Assembly (NCBI GenBank): GCA_037045225.1
Contig: JBAOHZ010000009.1
Span: 62,001-126,000, forward strand
Direction of reading: 5' to 3'
Source of the DNA: Nitrospira sp.
GTDB taxonomy: Bacteria; Nitrospirota; Nitrospiria; Nitrospirales; Nitrospiraceae
Length of the DNA stretch: 64,000 nt
This document shows positions 24,728-33,025 of this stretch, piece by piece. The position numbers and the translations under genes are program-made. Numbering within the stretch: position 1 is the first letter of the stretch; every line of letters starts with the position of its first letter. The notes beneath the pieces are model-generated. The model ran no database searches and was not told where the DNA came from. It saw nothing but the letters and a program-made list of their open reading frames with translations.

Positions 24728-25702
24728 ATGCGCCTGACCTTCACCATCCAGCGTTTTAATCCCGAAACCGATCAACGGCCTCACCAGGAAGAGTATCGTC
24801 TCGACATCGGACGAGGCATGACGGTGCTCGAAGCCCTGATCCGAATCAAGAACGAACTCGACGGCCGGTTGGCACTGCGTTATTCCTGCCGCTCCGCCAT
24901 TTGCGGCTCCTGCGCCATGCATATCAACGGCACGGAGAAATTGGCCTGCCGCACCTCCATTCGGAAAGAACTCGAACGCCACGGGCGCATCTCCATCGAG
25001 CCCTTACCCAACCTTCCGGTGATCAAGGACCTCGTGGTCGATATGTCGCCGTTCTGGGATAAGATCCGGGCCGTCACGCCCTGGCTGACCCCCGTCACAC
25101 ATCCGACGAAACGATACGGGTCATCCGGGCAACTGCGGCTGCCACCCGAGACGTACCAGTTTCACAACGTGGATGCCTGCATCATGTGCGGGGCCTGTGT
25201 GGCCGCCTGCACCTCGCATGAAGTCTCACGGGGCTTTCTCGGTCCGGCGGCACTCGCAAAGGCCGCGCGTTTTGTCGCAGACCCTCGTGAACCGGCGGGG
25301 GCCAAACAAGCCAGACTGGCTGCGCTCCAGGAGGCCGACGGGATCTGGGATTGCACCCGCTGCAACATGTGCGTGCAAGTCTGTCCGAAGGATGTCCAGC
25401 CAATGGAGGCCATCATTCGACTGCGCCGATCCTCCCTCCGGCATGAATTAACCTCCGCAGAAGGCGCTCGGCACATCACCAGCTTCGTCGAACTCGTCCG
25501 TCATGATGGACGGTTGAATGAAGCAGTGATGCCGTTGAAAGTCCTTGGCTTCAATCTCCGACGAGTACTCGATGTCATGCCGCTGGGAATACGGATGTGG
25601 CTCAAGGGCAAGGTGCCGTTGCCGTTCGGCCACACTATTCCAGGCATCAAACAGGTCCGGGCCATCTTTGCCGCCGCAGGCCGTCGGGCTCCGCGCAGCT
25701 GA
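24728..25702 (+). CDS. Succinate dehydrogenase/fumarate reductase-type iron-sulfur subunit
   Basis: A 324-residue SdhB/FrdB-like protein. The N-terminal [2Fe-2S] domain has CRSAICGSC and a fourth cysteine in LACRTS (residues 55-78). The C-terminal domain has CIMCGACVAAC near 155 and CTRCNMCVQVCPKD near 212 for further clusters. It is longer than classical SdhB (about 240), like the B subunits of E-type enzymes that pair with a cysteine-rich HdrB-like subunit. Such a protein is encoded at 36123. No flavoprotein SdhA gene is in the window. Confidence 0.87.
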   Translation: MRLTFTIQRFNPETDQRPHQEEYRLDIGRGMTVLEALIRIKNELDGRLALRYSCRSAICGSCAMHINGTEKLACRTSIRKELERHGRISIEPLPNLPVIKDLVVDMSPFWDKIRAVTPWLTPVTHPTKRYGSSGQLRLPPETYQFHNVDACIMCGACVAACTSHEVSRGFLGPAALAKAARFVADPREPAGAKQARLAALQEADGIWDCTRCNMCVQVCPKDVQPMEAIIRLRRSSLRHELTSAEGARHITSFVELVRHDGRLNEAVMPLKVLGFNLRRVLDVMPLGIRMWLKGKVPLPFGHTIPGIKQVRAIFAAAGRRAPRS

Positions 25703-25707
25703 CGCCC

Positions 25708-26148
25708 ATGCCGGGCTCCTTCCGATTCCTCGACGACATCGCGCTCGCTGATATGGCCTTCGACGCAGAAGGGGAGTCCCTCCCGTCCCTATTCGACGCC
25801 GCCACACAGGCCCTCGTCGAAAGCCTGGCGGATCCGTCGACCATCGCCGACACGTGGCACCACAGCGTAGACATGGAAGAACCGGACATCGAAACGCTCC
25901 TCTTCGAATGGCTGGGCTGTCTCGTCTATCTGAAGGATGCCCACAGCGTGGTCTTCCATCAGGCGAGACTCTCGCTGCATCAGAAGGCTGCCCCTGCAGC
26001 CTGGTGCCTCCATGCGGAACTGACCGGTGCACCGGTTAATCCCGCGACACAAGACCTGCGCTCCGACGTCAAAGGTGTCACCAAACATCTGTACGCGGTC
26101 ACACAAGAGGGAAAGCACTGGAAGGCCAGGGTGGTCTTGGACGTGTGA
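25708..26148 (+). CDS. Archease-like protein
   Basis: A 146-residue protein of the archease family, which activates RtcB RNA ligase and broadens its cofactor use. Features are FLDDIALADMAFDAEGESLP near the start, LFDAATQALVESLADP, LLFEWLGCLVYLKD near 70, and the C-terminal DVKGVTKHLYAVTQEGKHWK segment with conserved lysine and histidine. The start follows the sdhB-like stop by five bases. An rtcB gene lies 155 bases downstream, which strongly supports the call. Confidence 0.87.
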   Translation: MPGSFRFLDDIALADMAFDAEGESLPSLFDAATQALVESLADPSTIADTWHHSVDMEEPDIETLLFEWLGCLVYLKDAHSVVFHQARLSLHQKAAPAAWCLHAELTGAPVNPATQDLRSDVKGVTKHLYAVTQEGKHWKARVVLDV

Positions 26149-26303
26149 GACCTCCCTTTCCGCAGAATCACTACACGCATGCTCACAACAGATCGCCAAT
26201 TAGGCCACGGGACGCGAATGCCTCGAGGAATCTCACCCTGCGTGGTGAGGATTGAGTGCCCGGGAACGACGTTGGAGACCTTCTTCAACACCCGGCTGAA
26301 CCT

Positions 26304-27755
26304 ATGAAACTGAACACCGACATGCAGGTCGTCAAGATCACGGACTACCTCTGGGAAATTCCGCCTTCAGAAAAGCCGGGCATGCTGGTGCCGGCCCGCA
26401 TCTACGCCAGCGCTGCCATTCTGGGCGCGATGGACCGGGGTGTCTTCGATCAAGTGACCAACGTGGCCTGCCTGCCAGGGATCCATCGTTATGCGCTCTG
26501 CATGCCTGACGGACATTGGGGATACGGGTTTCCCATCGGCGGTGTGGCGGCATTCAACCCCGAGGACGGAGTCATCTCTCCCGGCGGCGTGGGCTACGAT
26601 ATCAACTGCGGGATGCGGCTGATCCGCACTGACTTGTCACTTGCCGAGGTGCAACCGAAACTGGAACTGCTCATGACCGAGCTGTTCCGTCGTGTGCCGG
26701 CTGGTGTCGGATCACGGGGCTTCGTGAATCTGTCCCGGCGTGATTTTCGCGATGTCATGCGGCAAGGAGCAGGCTGGTGTATCGCGCAGGGATATGGCTG
26801 GGAAGAGGATCTCGAACGGATCGAGGAGCGCGGGTGCCTGGAGGGCGCAGATCCTACCCATGTGACGGACTACGCCATCGAGCGCGGCATCAACCAACTC
26901 GGCACCCTGGGATCCGGCAACCACTACCTGGAAATACAAGTGCTCTCCGACAAGGGCATCTACGACCGTGCGACCGCCGCAGCCATGGGATTGACCGGTC
27001 GCGACCAGGTTGTGGTGATGGTCCATTGCGGGTCCCGAGGATTCGGCCATCAAGTGGCGAGCGACTATCTCAAAATATTTGAAAAAGCCATGCGTCGATA
27101 CGGCATCTTCGTCAACGATCAGCAGCTCGCCTGTGCGCCGTTTCGCTCTCCGGAAGGGCAGGACTATTTTGGCGCGATGAACTGCGCCGCCAACACCGCA
27201 TTCGCCAATCGGCAGGTGATCACCCATCAGATCCGGCTGGCCTTTGAGGCGGTGTTCGGCGAAAGCGCCCGCCGCCTGGGGCTGCAGTTGATCTACGATG
27301 TGGCGCATAACATCGCCAAGGTGGAACGCTACCAGGACGGGGAGTGGCTCGTGCACCGCAAGGGAGCCACTCGTGCGTTCGGGCCAGGGAGTCCGGAACT
27401 TCCGGCCTGTTATCGAGGGATGGGCCAGCCGGTGATCTGCGGCGGGTCGATGGAGACCGGGTCTTATCTGTTGGTCGGCACCGATCAAGCCATGCAGGAG
27501 ACCTTCGGGTCGACCATGCACGGTTCCGGCCGAACCATGTCGCGTGCGCAGGCCAAACGCACCGTGCGCGGCGAGCAGCTCATGCGCGACATGAAACAGC
27601 ACGGGATTCTGGTCAAAGCCGTGTCCATGTCGGGACTGGCTGAAGAAGCCGGGTTCGCGTATAAAAACATCTCCGATATCGTCGACACCGTAGAGCACGC
27701 GGGAATTACAAAAAAGGTGGCGGAACTGAAACCAATCGGCAATATAAAGGGCTAG
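26304..27755 (+). CDS. rtcB: RNA-splicing/repair ligase RtcB
   Basis: A 483-residue RtcB ligase, joining 2',3'-cyclic phosphate or 3'-phosphate ends to 5'-OH RNA with GTP and manganese. Motifs are GGVGYDINCGMRLI (metal cysteine, about residue 100), GSGNHYLEIQ, MVHCGSRGFGHQ, MNCAANTAFANRQ, IYDVAHNIAK, HRKGATRAF and GSTMHGSGRTMSR with the guanylylated histidine. A GTG at 26256 is in frame, but the ATG at 26304 fits the family N-terminus (MQVVKITDYLWEIP). With archease upstream it forms an RNA repair pair. Confidence 0.94.
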   Translation: MKLNTDMQVVKITDYLWEIPPSEKPGMLVPARIYASAAILGAMDRGVFDQVTNVACLPGIHRYALCMPDGHWGYGFPIGGVAAFNPEDGVISPGGVGYDINCGMRLIRTDLSLAEVQPKLELLMTELFRRVPAGVGSRGFVNLSRRDFRDVMRQGAGWCIAQGYGWEEDLERIEERGCLEGADPTHVTDYAIERGINQLGTLGSGNHYLEIQVLSDKGIYDRATAAAMGLTGRDQVVVMVHCGSRGFGHQVASDYLKIFEKAMRRYGIFVNDQQLACAPFRSPEGQDYFGAMNCAANTAFANRQVITHQIRLAFEAVFGESARRLGLQLIYDVAHNIAKVERYQDGEWLVHRKGATRAFGPGSPELPACYRGMGQPVICGGSMETGSYLLVGTDQAMQETFGSTMHGSGRTMSRAQAKRTVRGEQLMRDMKQHGILVKAVSMSGLAEEAGFAYKNISDIVDTVEHAGITKKVAELKPIGNIKG

Positions 27756-27778
27756 CCCTACACGAGCCCAAACCGATC

Positions 27779-28135
27779 ATGGATCAACGCCACCATCCAC
27801 GTTTTCCCGTCCACTTTCGGAGTTCCTTCAGTTCAGTCAACCGCGTGGGAGGTGACGGAACCGTCATCGACCTGTCGATGCGCGGGTGTGGCATCGTCGG
27901 TTCGACGGTCGTGCATCCCGGCACCACAATGGAACTCCATATCCACACCTCGGCAACTGACCCGCCGCTGGTCATTCAGCAAGGCGTCGTACGGTGGTGC
28001 CGCGACGGCCGCATCGGGCTCGAGTTCATCTCGCTGCAACCGGAGGAATGGGCGCGACTCCAAAGCATTGTGAAAGAACTGACTCGTCAACCCTACGAAC
28101 AAACTCACTCCTCACAAGACCGCCTCAATACCTGA
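27779..28135 (+). CDS. PilZ-domain c-di-GMP receptor protein
   Basis: A 118-residue single-domain PilZ protein. The c-di-GMP motif is seen as RHHPR at residues 4-8 and DLSMRGCG at about 31-38. It would bind cyclic di-GMP and signal to a partner. The downstream membrane sensor and the GGDEF-EAL response regulator at 29133 make this a small c-di-GMP cluster. The start is 24 bases after rtcB. Confidence 0.88.
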   Translation: MDQRHHPRFPVHFRSSFSSVNRVGGDGTVIDLSMRGCGIVGSTVVHPGTTMELHIHTSATDPPLVIQQGVVRWCRDGRIGLEFISLQPEEWARLQSIVKELTRQPYEQTHSSQDRLNT

Positions 28136-28164
28136 CGTGCCCGTCCCGCTAAGGAGGATTCATC

Positions 28165-28890
28165 ATGGCCCACGCGCCGCTTCGCACGTCTCGATTACCT
28201 CGTACTTGGTTGCCGGCAATCCTCATCAGCGTCATTATTTCCGCCTGCTGCGCAGCGGGACTCTATGTGCTGCTCGCACAGCAGGATCGCTCGCTCGTCA
28301 CCCAACGCAATGCGGCGATGGTCATGGCAACCGAGCAGAGCGCACGGGCCATGGCACGCACGGTGGCCTGGTTCGGTGAGTCGCTGGTCGACGACAATTT
28401 CGCCACCATGCAGCGGACGCTCGAGCAACATGCGAACCAGGCGAATTGGCTCGATGCCGCAGTCATCACAGAAGACAACACCGTCGTGGCGACCAGCAAC
28501 CTTGCCACCCTTGGAACTCAGCTCTACGATCCAGCCTGGCTGGCTGCGCGAAAAACCCAGAGCGGCTCCCTTACCGCCGGGATGGATAAAGGGAGACCGG
28601 TCATAATGGTGATTGAGCCATTCCGTCAGCAGAATCGCATCGCGGGATGGATCAGACTGGTCATTGCACTCCCTCCAGACTCCGCCGCCCTGCGCTCCGA
28701 GGATGATTTGGGACGGGACGTGGCGCTGGTGATCGGACCGTTGCTCCTCATAATGATCCTCCTCTTGAGTCTGACCATGCGCGGTCTGATGCACCGCGTC
28801 CGAGTGCTCCTGCTCGATCTCTTGATGGACGCCAAGAGTCAAACCCTGGCTCCGATCGAAAACAGGGCCGAACCCTCTGAGCGGGGATAA
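28165..28890 (+). CDS. Membrane protein with periplasmic sensor-like domain and no output domain
   Basis: A 241-residue protein with membrane helices at about 16-37 (LPAILISVIISACCAAGLYV) and 190-210 (ALVIGPLLLIMILLLSL). The roughly 150 residues between them resemble the periplasmic sensor part of chemoreceptors (DAAVITEDNTVVATSN, VIMVIEPFRQQNRIAGWIRL), probably a Cache-like fold. After the second helix there are only about 30 residues, so no kinase, GGDEF or HAMP-output region. GGAGG precedes the ATG. It may signal through the neighbouring response regulator. Confidence 0.75.
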   Translation: MAHAPLRTSRLPRTWLPAILISVIISACCAAGLYVLLAQQDRSLVTQRNAAMVMATEQSARAMARTVAWFGESLVDDNFATMQRTLEQHANQANWLDAAVITEDNTVVATSNLATLGTQLYDPAWLAARKTQSGSLTAGMDKGRPVIMVIEPFRQQNRIAGWIRLVIALPPDSAALRSEDDLGRDVALVIGPLLLIMILLLSLTMRGLMHRVRVLLLDLLMDAKSQTLAPIENRAEPSERG

Positions 28891-29132
28891 TGCCCGGCGG
28901 CGCCTAGCCGTAATACAGGCCCCTGAAATCATGTGTTTCACTTAAGAAGTATTCCTACATGTCTACGCCACAGAAACTGTTAATTTTCTAGCGCTTCTTG
29001 GAAATTTTGCTACGCTCAGACAGGAACGCCATACACCGAACTGTCAGAATGATCCGAGGCGCCCTGGTAGCAGAACGGCGTAGGTTTCTGTAGACGTGCG
29101 GTGCACCTCATTGTAATCCTGAAGCCGACACC

Positions 29133-31259
29133 ATGACGCTAACTCATCCCACCATCCTTGTTGCCGACGACGATCCGCTGTCACGACTCTTTGTCCGGAA
29201 CGCATTGGAACCGGCCGGCATGACCGTGATCGAAGCCATGGGAGGCAAGGATGCGTTAACGAAGTTCGAGACCCTGGCACCGGACCTTGTCGTGCTGGAC
29301 ATCATGATGCCGGACATCGATGGGTATCTGACCTGCTCCCGGCTTCGCACGCTCCCCCGTGGGAAACGTGTCCCGATCTTGATCCTTACGGGATTGGATG
29401 ACGCCAATTCCATCGCCCAGGCCTATGAACACGGCGCGACGGACTTCATCACCAAACCGGTCAACGCGACGATTCTCTGTCATCATGTCCGATACATGCT
29501 CCGAACCAACAATGTGCTCCATGCGCTCATCCGCAGTGAATCTCGCCTTGAATTGGCCCAGCGTATCGCCCGCATCGGCAACTGGGACTGGAATCCCGGA
29601 ACCAATCGCTTCACCATGTCGAATGAATTGTGCCGTCTGGTCGGCATACGTCCGCATGATTTTTCCGGAACCTTTGAGGCCTTCCTCAATTTCGTTCACC
29701 CGGACGACCGCCCGGTGGTGAACGGCGCGCTCGAAAAATTGATCGCCCAACATACCCCTTGCGACATCGACCACCGGGTAATGTTGCCGAACGGCACCGA
29801 CTTCATCATTCATCTTCAGGCGGAAGGCGTGCGCGAAGAGGAAACGGGTGAGCTGACGGTCATCGGAACCGCTCAGGACATCACCGAACGGAAACAGGCC
29901 GAACGGGCCATCCATCGATTGGCGTATTACGACAGTCTCACAGGCCTGGCCAATCGCGTCTTATTTAAAGATCGCCTCTCCAATGCACTCTCCTATGCTG
30001 AGCGTCACCATCAGCATCTGGCGACCCTCTTCATCGACTTGGATCGTTTTAAGGTGATTAACGATACACTGGGACACACGGTGGGAGACCGTCTGCTCAC
30101 ACATGTGGCGGAACGGTTGAGTGAGTCGGTTCGCCTGAGCGATTCGGTCGGCCGACATGCCGACCACGAACCGCCCCATGCTCTGGCGCGGCTCGGCGGG
30201 GATGAATTTACGATTCTGCTCACCGCCTTGCCGGCGCCGGAAGATGCCGGCAGAGTGGCCCGGCGAATTTTAGAGTCGCTGGCACACCCCTTCAGCATCG
30301 ACGGGCACGAAATCTTCATCTCAGCCAGTATCGGCATTTCGATCTTTCCCACTGACGGTTCCACCGTGGAGGCGTTGCTCAAGAACGCCGACACCGCGAT
30401 GTACCACGCCAAAGAGCAGGGGCGGAACAACTGCCAATTCTATTCGTCCGGCCTCAATGCCGCCGCCGCCGAGCGCCTCGATCTGGAGAACGAACTCCGC
30501 CGCGCATTGGAACGGGAAGAGTTCCTCGTCTACTATCAGCCGAAACTGAATATTCACTCCCGCAAGATTCTGGGCGCGGAAGCGCTCGTTCGTTGGAAGC
30601 ACCCCAAACGCGGCGTGGTGCCGCCGGGCGTCTTTTTGAACGCGGCCATCGACACAGGCCTCATCCGACCGATGGACGAATGGGTGCTTCGTGAGGCCTG
30701 CCGTCAGGTCAAGGCGTGGGAAGTGGCCGGACTGCCGCCCATCACCGTCTCAGCCAACGTATCCAATTCCCTGTTTCACGGACGAACGCTGCCGACCACG
30801 GTCGCCGATGCACTTCGCGACTCCGGCCTGAACGCCTCGCAACTGGAATTGGAACTGACCGAGTCCATCGCCATGCGGGACGTCGAGGCGTCGGTCACCA
30901 TGTTGGAAGGTCTCCGTACGATGGGAGTCCGCCTCTCGATCGACGACTTCGGAACCGGCTATTCCTCGCTCAGTTATCTCCAGCGATTTCCCCTGAGCCG
31001 GCTGAAAATCGATCAGTCGTTTGTCCGCGATTTGCTCACGAATGAGAACAACGTCAAGATCACCCGGGCCATCATCGCGATGGCGCACAGCCTGAATCTC
31101 TCGGTCTTGGCGGAAGGGGTCGAAACAGAAGGACAGCTGGAAAAGTTGCGAGAGGAAGGCTGCGATGAGGTTCAGGGCTATCTGTTCAGCCGACCGGTCT
31201 GTGCCGAGGATTTTGAACGGTTACTCAAGGGCGATGCCGATGTCCGTACAGCAGCGTAA
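29133..31259 (+). CDS. Response regulator with PAS, GGDEF and EAL domains
   Basis: A 708-residue protein. The receiver (1-120) has DDD near 11 and phospho-acceptor D in VVLDIMMPD near 53. PAS (about 140-255) has WDWNPGTNRF. GGDEF (about 265-430) keeps RLGGDEF. EAL (about 445-705) keeps AEALVRW, SANVSNS, ELTESIA, IDDFGTGYSS, LKIDQSFV and AEGVET, so both cyclase and phosphodiesterase activities are possible. About a dozen residues (SVGRHADHEPPHAL) separate the RLSD inhibitory-site position from GGDEF. It overlaps tail-to-tail with the next gene by 35 bases. Confidence 0.92.
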   Translation: MTLTHPTILVADDDPLSRLFVRNALEPAGMTVIEAMGGKDALTKFETLAPDLVVLDIMMPDIDGYLTCSRLRTLPRGKRVPILILTGLDDANSIAQAYEHGATDFITKPVNATILCHHVRYMLRTNNVLHALIRSESRLELAQRIARIGNWDWNPGTNRFTMSNELCRLVGIRPHDFSGTFEAFLNFVHPDDRPVVNGALEKLIAQHTPCDIDHRVMLPNGTDFIIHLQAEGVREEETGELTVIGTAQDITERKQAERAIHRLAYYDSLTGLANRVLFKDRLSNALSYAERHHQHLATLFIDLDRFKVINDTLGHTVGDRLLTHVAERLSESVRLSDSVGRHADHEPPHALARLGGDEFTILLTALPAPEDAGRVARRILESLAHPFSIDGHEIFISASIGISIFPTDGSTVEALLKNADTAMYHAKEQGRNNCQFYSSGLNAAAAERLDLENELRRALEREEFLVYYQPKLNIHSRKILGAEALVRWKHPKRGVVPPGVFLNAAIDTGLIRPMDEWVLREACRQVKAWEVAGLPPITVSANVSNSLFHGRTLPTTVADALRDSGLNASQLELELTESIAMRDVEASVTMLEGLRTMGVRLSIDDFGTGYSSLSYLQRFPLSRLKIDQSFVRDLLTNENNVKITRAIIAMAHSLNLSVLAEGVETEGQLEKLREEGCDEVQGYLFSRPVCAEDFERLLKGDADVRTAA

Positions 31260-32865
31260 TGTTGATCCGCCGGTTGATCAGTCCCTCCTTAAACGCGATG
31301 TCATCGGTTTCGTGGAACAGATCTGAATTGAAGACCACCGCTCGGTTCGCGCGATAGGGAATCTTGATTTCCTGAGCCCCCTGGGACTTCAGCCACTCAT
31401 AGATTCTGCCTCGGGCCTTGTCGCTGTTATACGTCTTGAAATCCCAGTCCCCCGGGGCTTCTTTATCCCACACCACCAATCCGCCGCTCTCCGGATTCAG
31501 ATTCGCTTCATCGGGTGTAATCCAGAAATTGACGTTGACCGCCGCGGCATCGGCATGAATGTTCAGTCCACGCCTGGCGCTATCATGTTTAAACGCCCAG
31601 GCCTGAGTCAGACGGTGCGCGCCGAAGATACGCGGTAACCGGCGCCGTAACTCCTCGGCAATTTGCAGCAGCAGGGGAGAGGCGAAGCCGTCGCCCAGAA
31701 AAGCCCCGATATAGCCGTTCTCGTAGTCTTTCTTCCAGATCGTCGAGGTCCAGCAGAACTGCCTCAACCGGCGCAAGGCCTCATCCGTCAACAGCCCGTC
31801 GATGTACGTCGCCTCCGGCTGCGTCGCCAGATACCGGGCCTCGATGGCTGCGCTGTCCAAATCAGGCGCCAATGCCCCGCCATCGATCGCCTCGCAAGGG
31901 GCGACATAGATCAATCGATTGAACGACGGCGCAATGGGTTGCATCTCAGCAGGGGACAAGGGCACACGATTGGGAGCAGCCGCCCCCACGGTCTCCGATG
32001 GAATCAACTTCGCATGCAACTGTGTCAGCGCCTCGTGATAGGGACGCCATTCGGCCCCCACCAGACCCTGCTCATCCAAATACTGTAGTTGCTCCGCATC
32101 ATGTTTGAGGCGGGAACGAAAGACGGTGGTCTCGCTCACAGGGCGGCCATGCGCATATTTGGCGTGGGCCGTTTCAGCGAAGCAACGCAGAGCCCGCGGC
32201 ATATCCTCTCGCCAAATCCAGGCGATACCCAGGTTATAGAGCGCGGTGCCATACCCAGGGAAGATCTGAAGCGCGCGTTCGAAACAGCGGATGGCCTCAT
32301 CCGATCGACCCTGTTCAAGCAGGACCAACCCAAGATTGTTCTGGGCCTCCGCGTGCGTCGGCTTCAAGGCAATCGCCCGCCGATACGACTCCGCGGCCTC
32401 ATCCAATCGCCCCTGCGCCTTCAGCACCACGCCGAGGTTGTTGTGCGCTTCAGAATGCTCGGGGTTGAGAACCAGCACCTGCGCATAGGCAGCCTGCGCA
32501 TCGGTGAGACGGCCCAGTTCCTTATAGGCATTCCCGAGATTCGTACGGGCTTCGATATAGCGGGGATTCCATTGAATAGCCTGGCCATAGGCATCGACTG
32601 CCTCTGTGGTGAACCCTGCACGTTGAAGCACCACGCCGCGGTTGAACCAATAGACCGGATTGCGCGGAGCAGCGGCGCAGGCCTGGGCAAGCCAGGTGAT
32701 GGCCTCTTTTAGATTGCCGCGTCGATAGGTGAGGAGCCCCAGACCATGGAGGGCATCCGGCTGTGCTGGTGTCCGCTCGAGCAGGGACCGGTAGCCCCGT
32801 TCGGCTTCATCCAGCCGCCCAGCCTGATGATGCATTTGCGCCTCACGCAGAAGCGCCGCTGACAT
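31225..32865 (-). CDS. TPR protein fused to a 2OG-Fe(II) dioxygenase-like domain
   Basis: A 546-residue protein. Residues 1-260 hold about seven tetratricopeptide repeats (for example NPRYIEARTNLGNAYKELGR and PTHAEAQNNLGLVLLEQGRS). From about 350 on there is a double-stranded beta-helix dioxygenase. Its iron ligands are readable as H-A-D in GLNIHADAAAVNVNFWI near 446 and H in FNSDLFHETDD near 520, with an arginine in NRRINITLLYG. It may hydroxylate a protein or small molecule held by the TPRs. GGAGG seven bases upstream fixes the start. Confidence 0.83.
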   Translation of the reverse strand: MSAALLREAQMHHQAGRLDEAERGYRSLLERTPAQPDALHGLGLLTYRRGNLKEAITWLAQACAAAPRNPVYWFNRGVVLQRAGFTTEAVDAYGQAIQWNPRYIEARTNLGNAYKELGRLTDAQAAYAQVLVLNPEHSEAHNNLGVVLKAQGRLDEAAESYRRAIALKPTHAEAQNNLGLVLLEQGRSDEAIRCFERALQIFPGYGTALYNLGIAWIWREDMPRALRCFAETAHAKYAHGRPVSETTVFRSRLKHDAEQLQYLDEQGLVGAEWRPYHEALTQLHAKLIPSETVGAAAPNRVPLSPAEMQPIAPSFNRLIYVAPCEAIDGGALAPDLDSAAIEARYLATQPEATYIDGLLTDEALRRLRQFCWTSTIWKKDYENGYIGAFLGDGFASPLLLQIAEELRRRLPRIFGAHRLTQAWAFKHDSARRGLNIHADAAAVNVNFWITPDEANLNPESGGLVVWDKEAPGDWDFKTYNSDKARGRIYEWLKSQGAQEIKIPYRANRAVVFNSDLFHETDDIAFKEGLINRRINITLLYGHRHRP

Positions 32866-33025
32866 GTCGGTGCCTCCGCCATGTTTGCCATGCAATTTGT
32901 CATCGCGACGGCGCTCATTCCGATTCACGACCAGCCCTCCGGCGGTGGACGTACGGATCGACCAGAGAGTAGCGCACATAAGGCCTGGGGGTCAAAGAGG
33001 AAGACGGCGACAGGAGAACGGGAGA

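Noticed and set aside
28975..29015. Possible sigma-54 promoter TTGG-AAATTTT-GC before the response regulator
   Set aside because: Only seven bases separate GG and GC, whereas ten are needed for the -24/-12 promoter.
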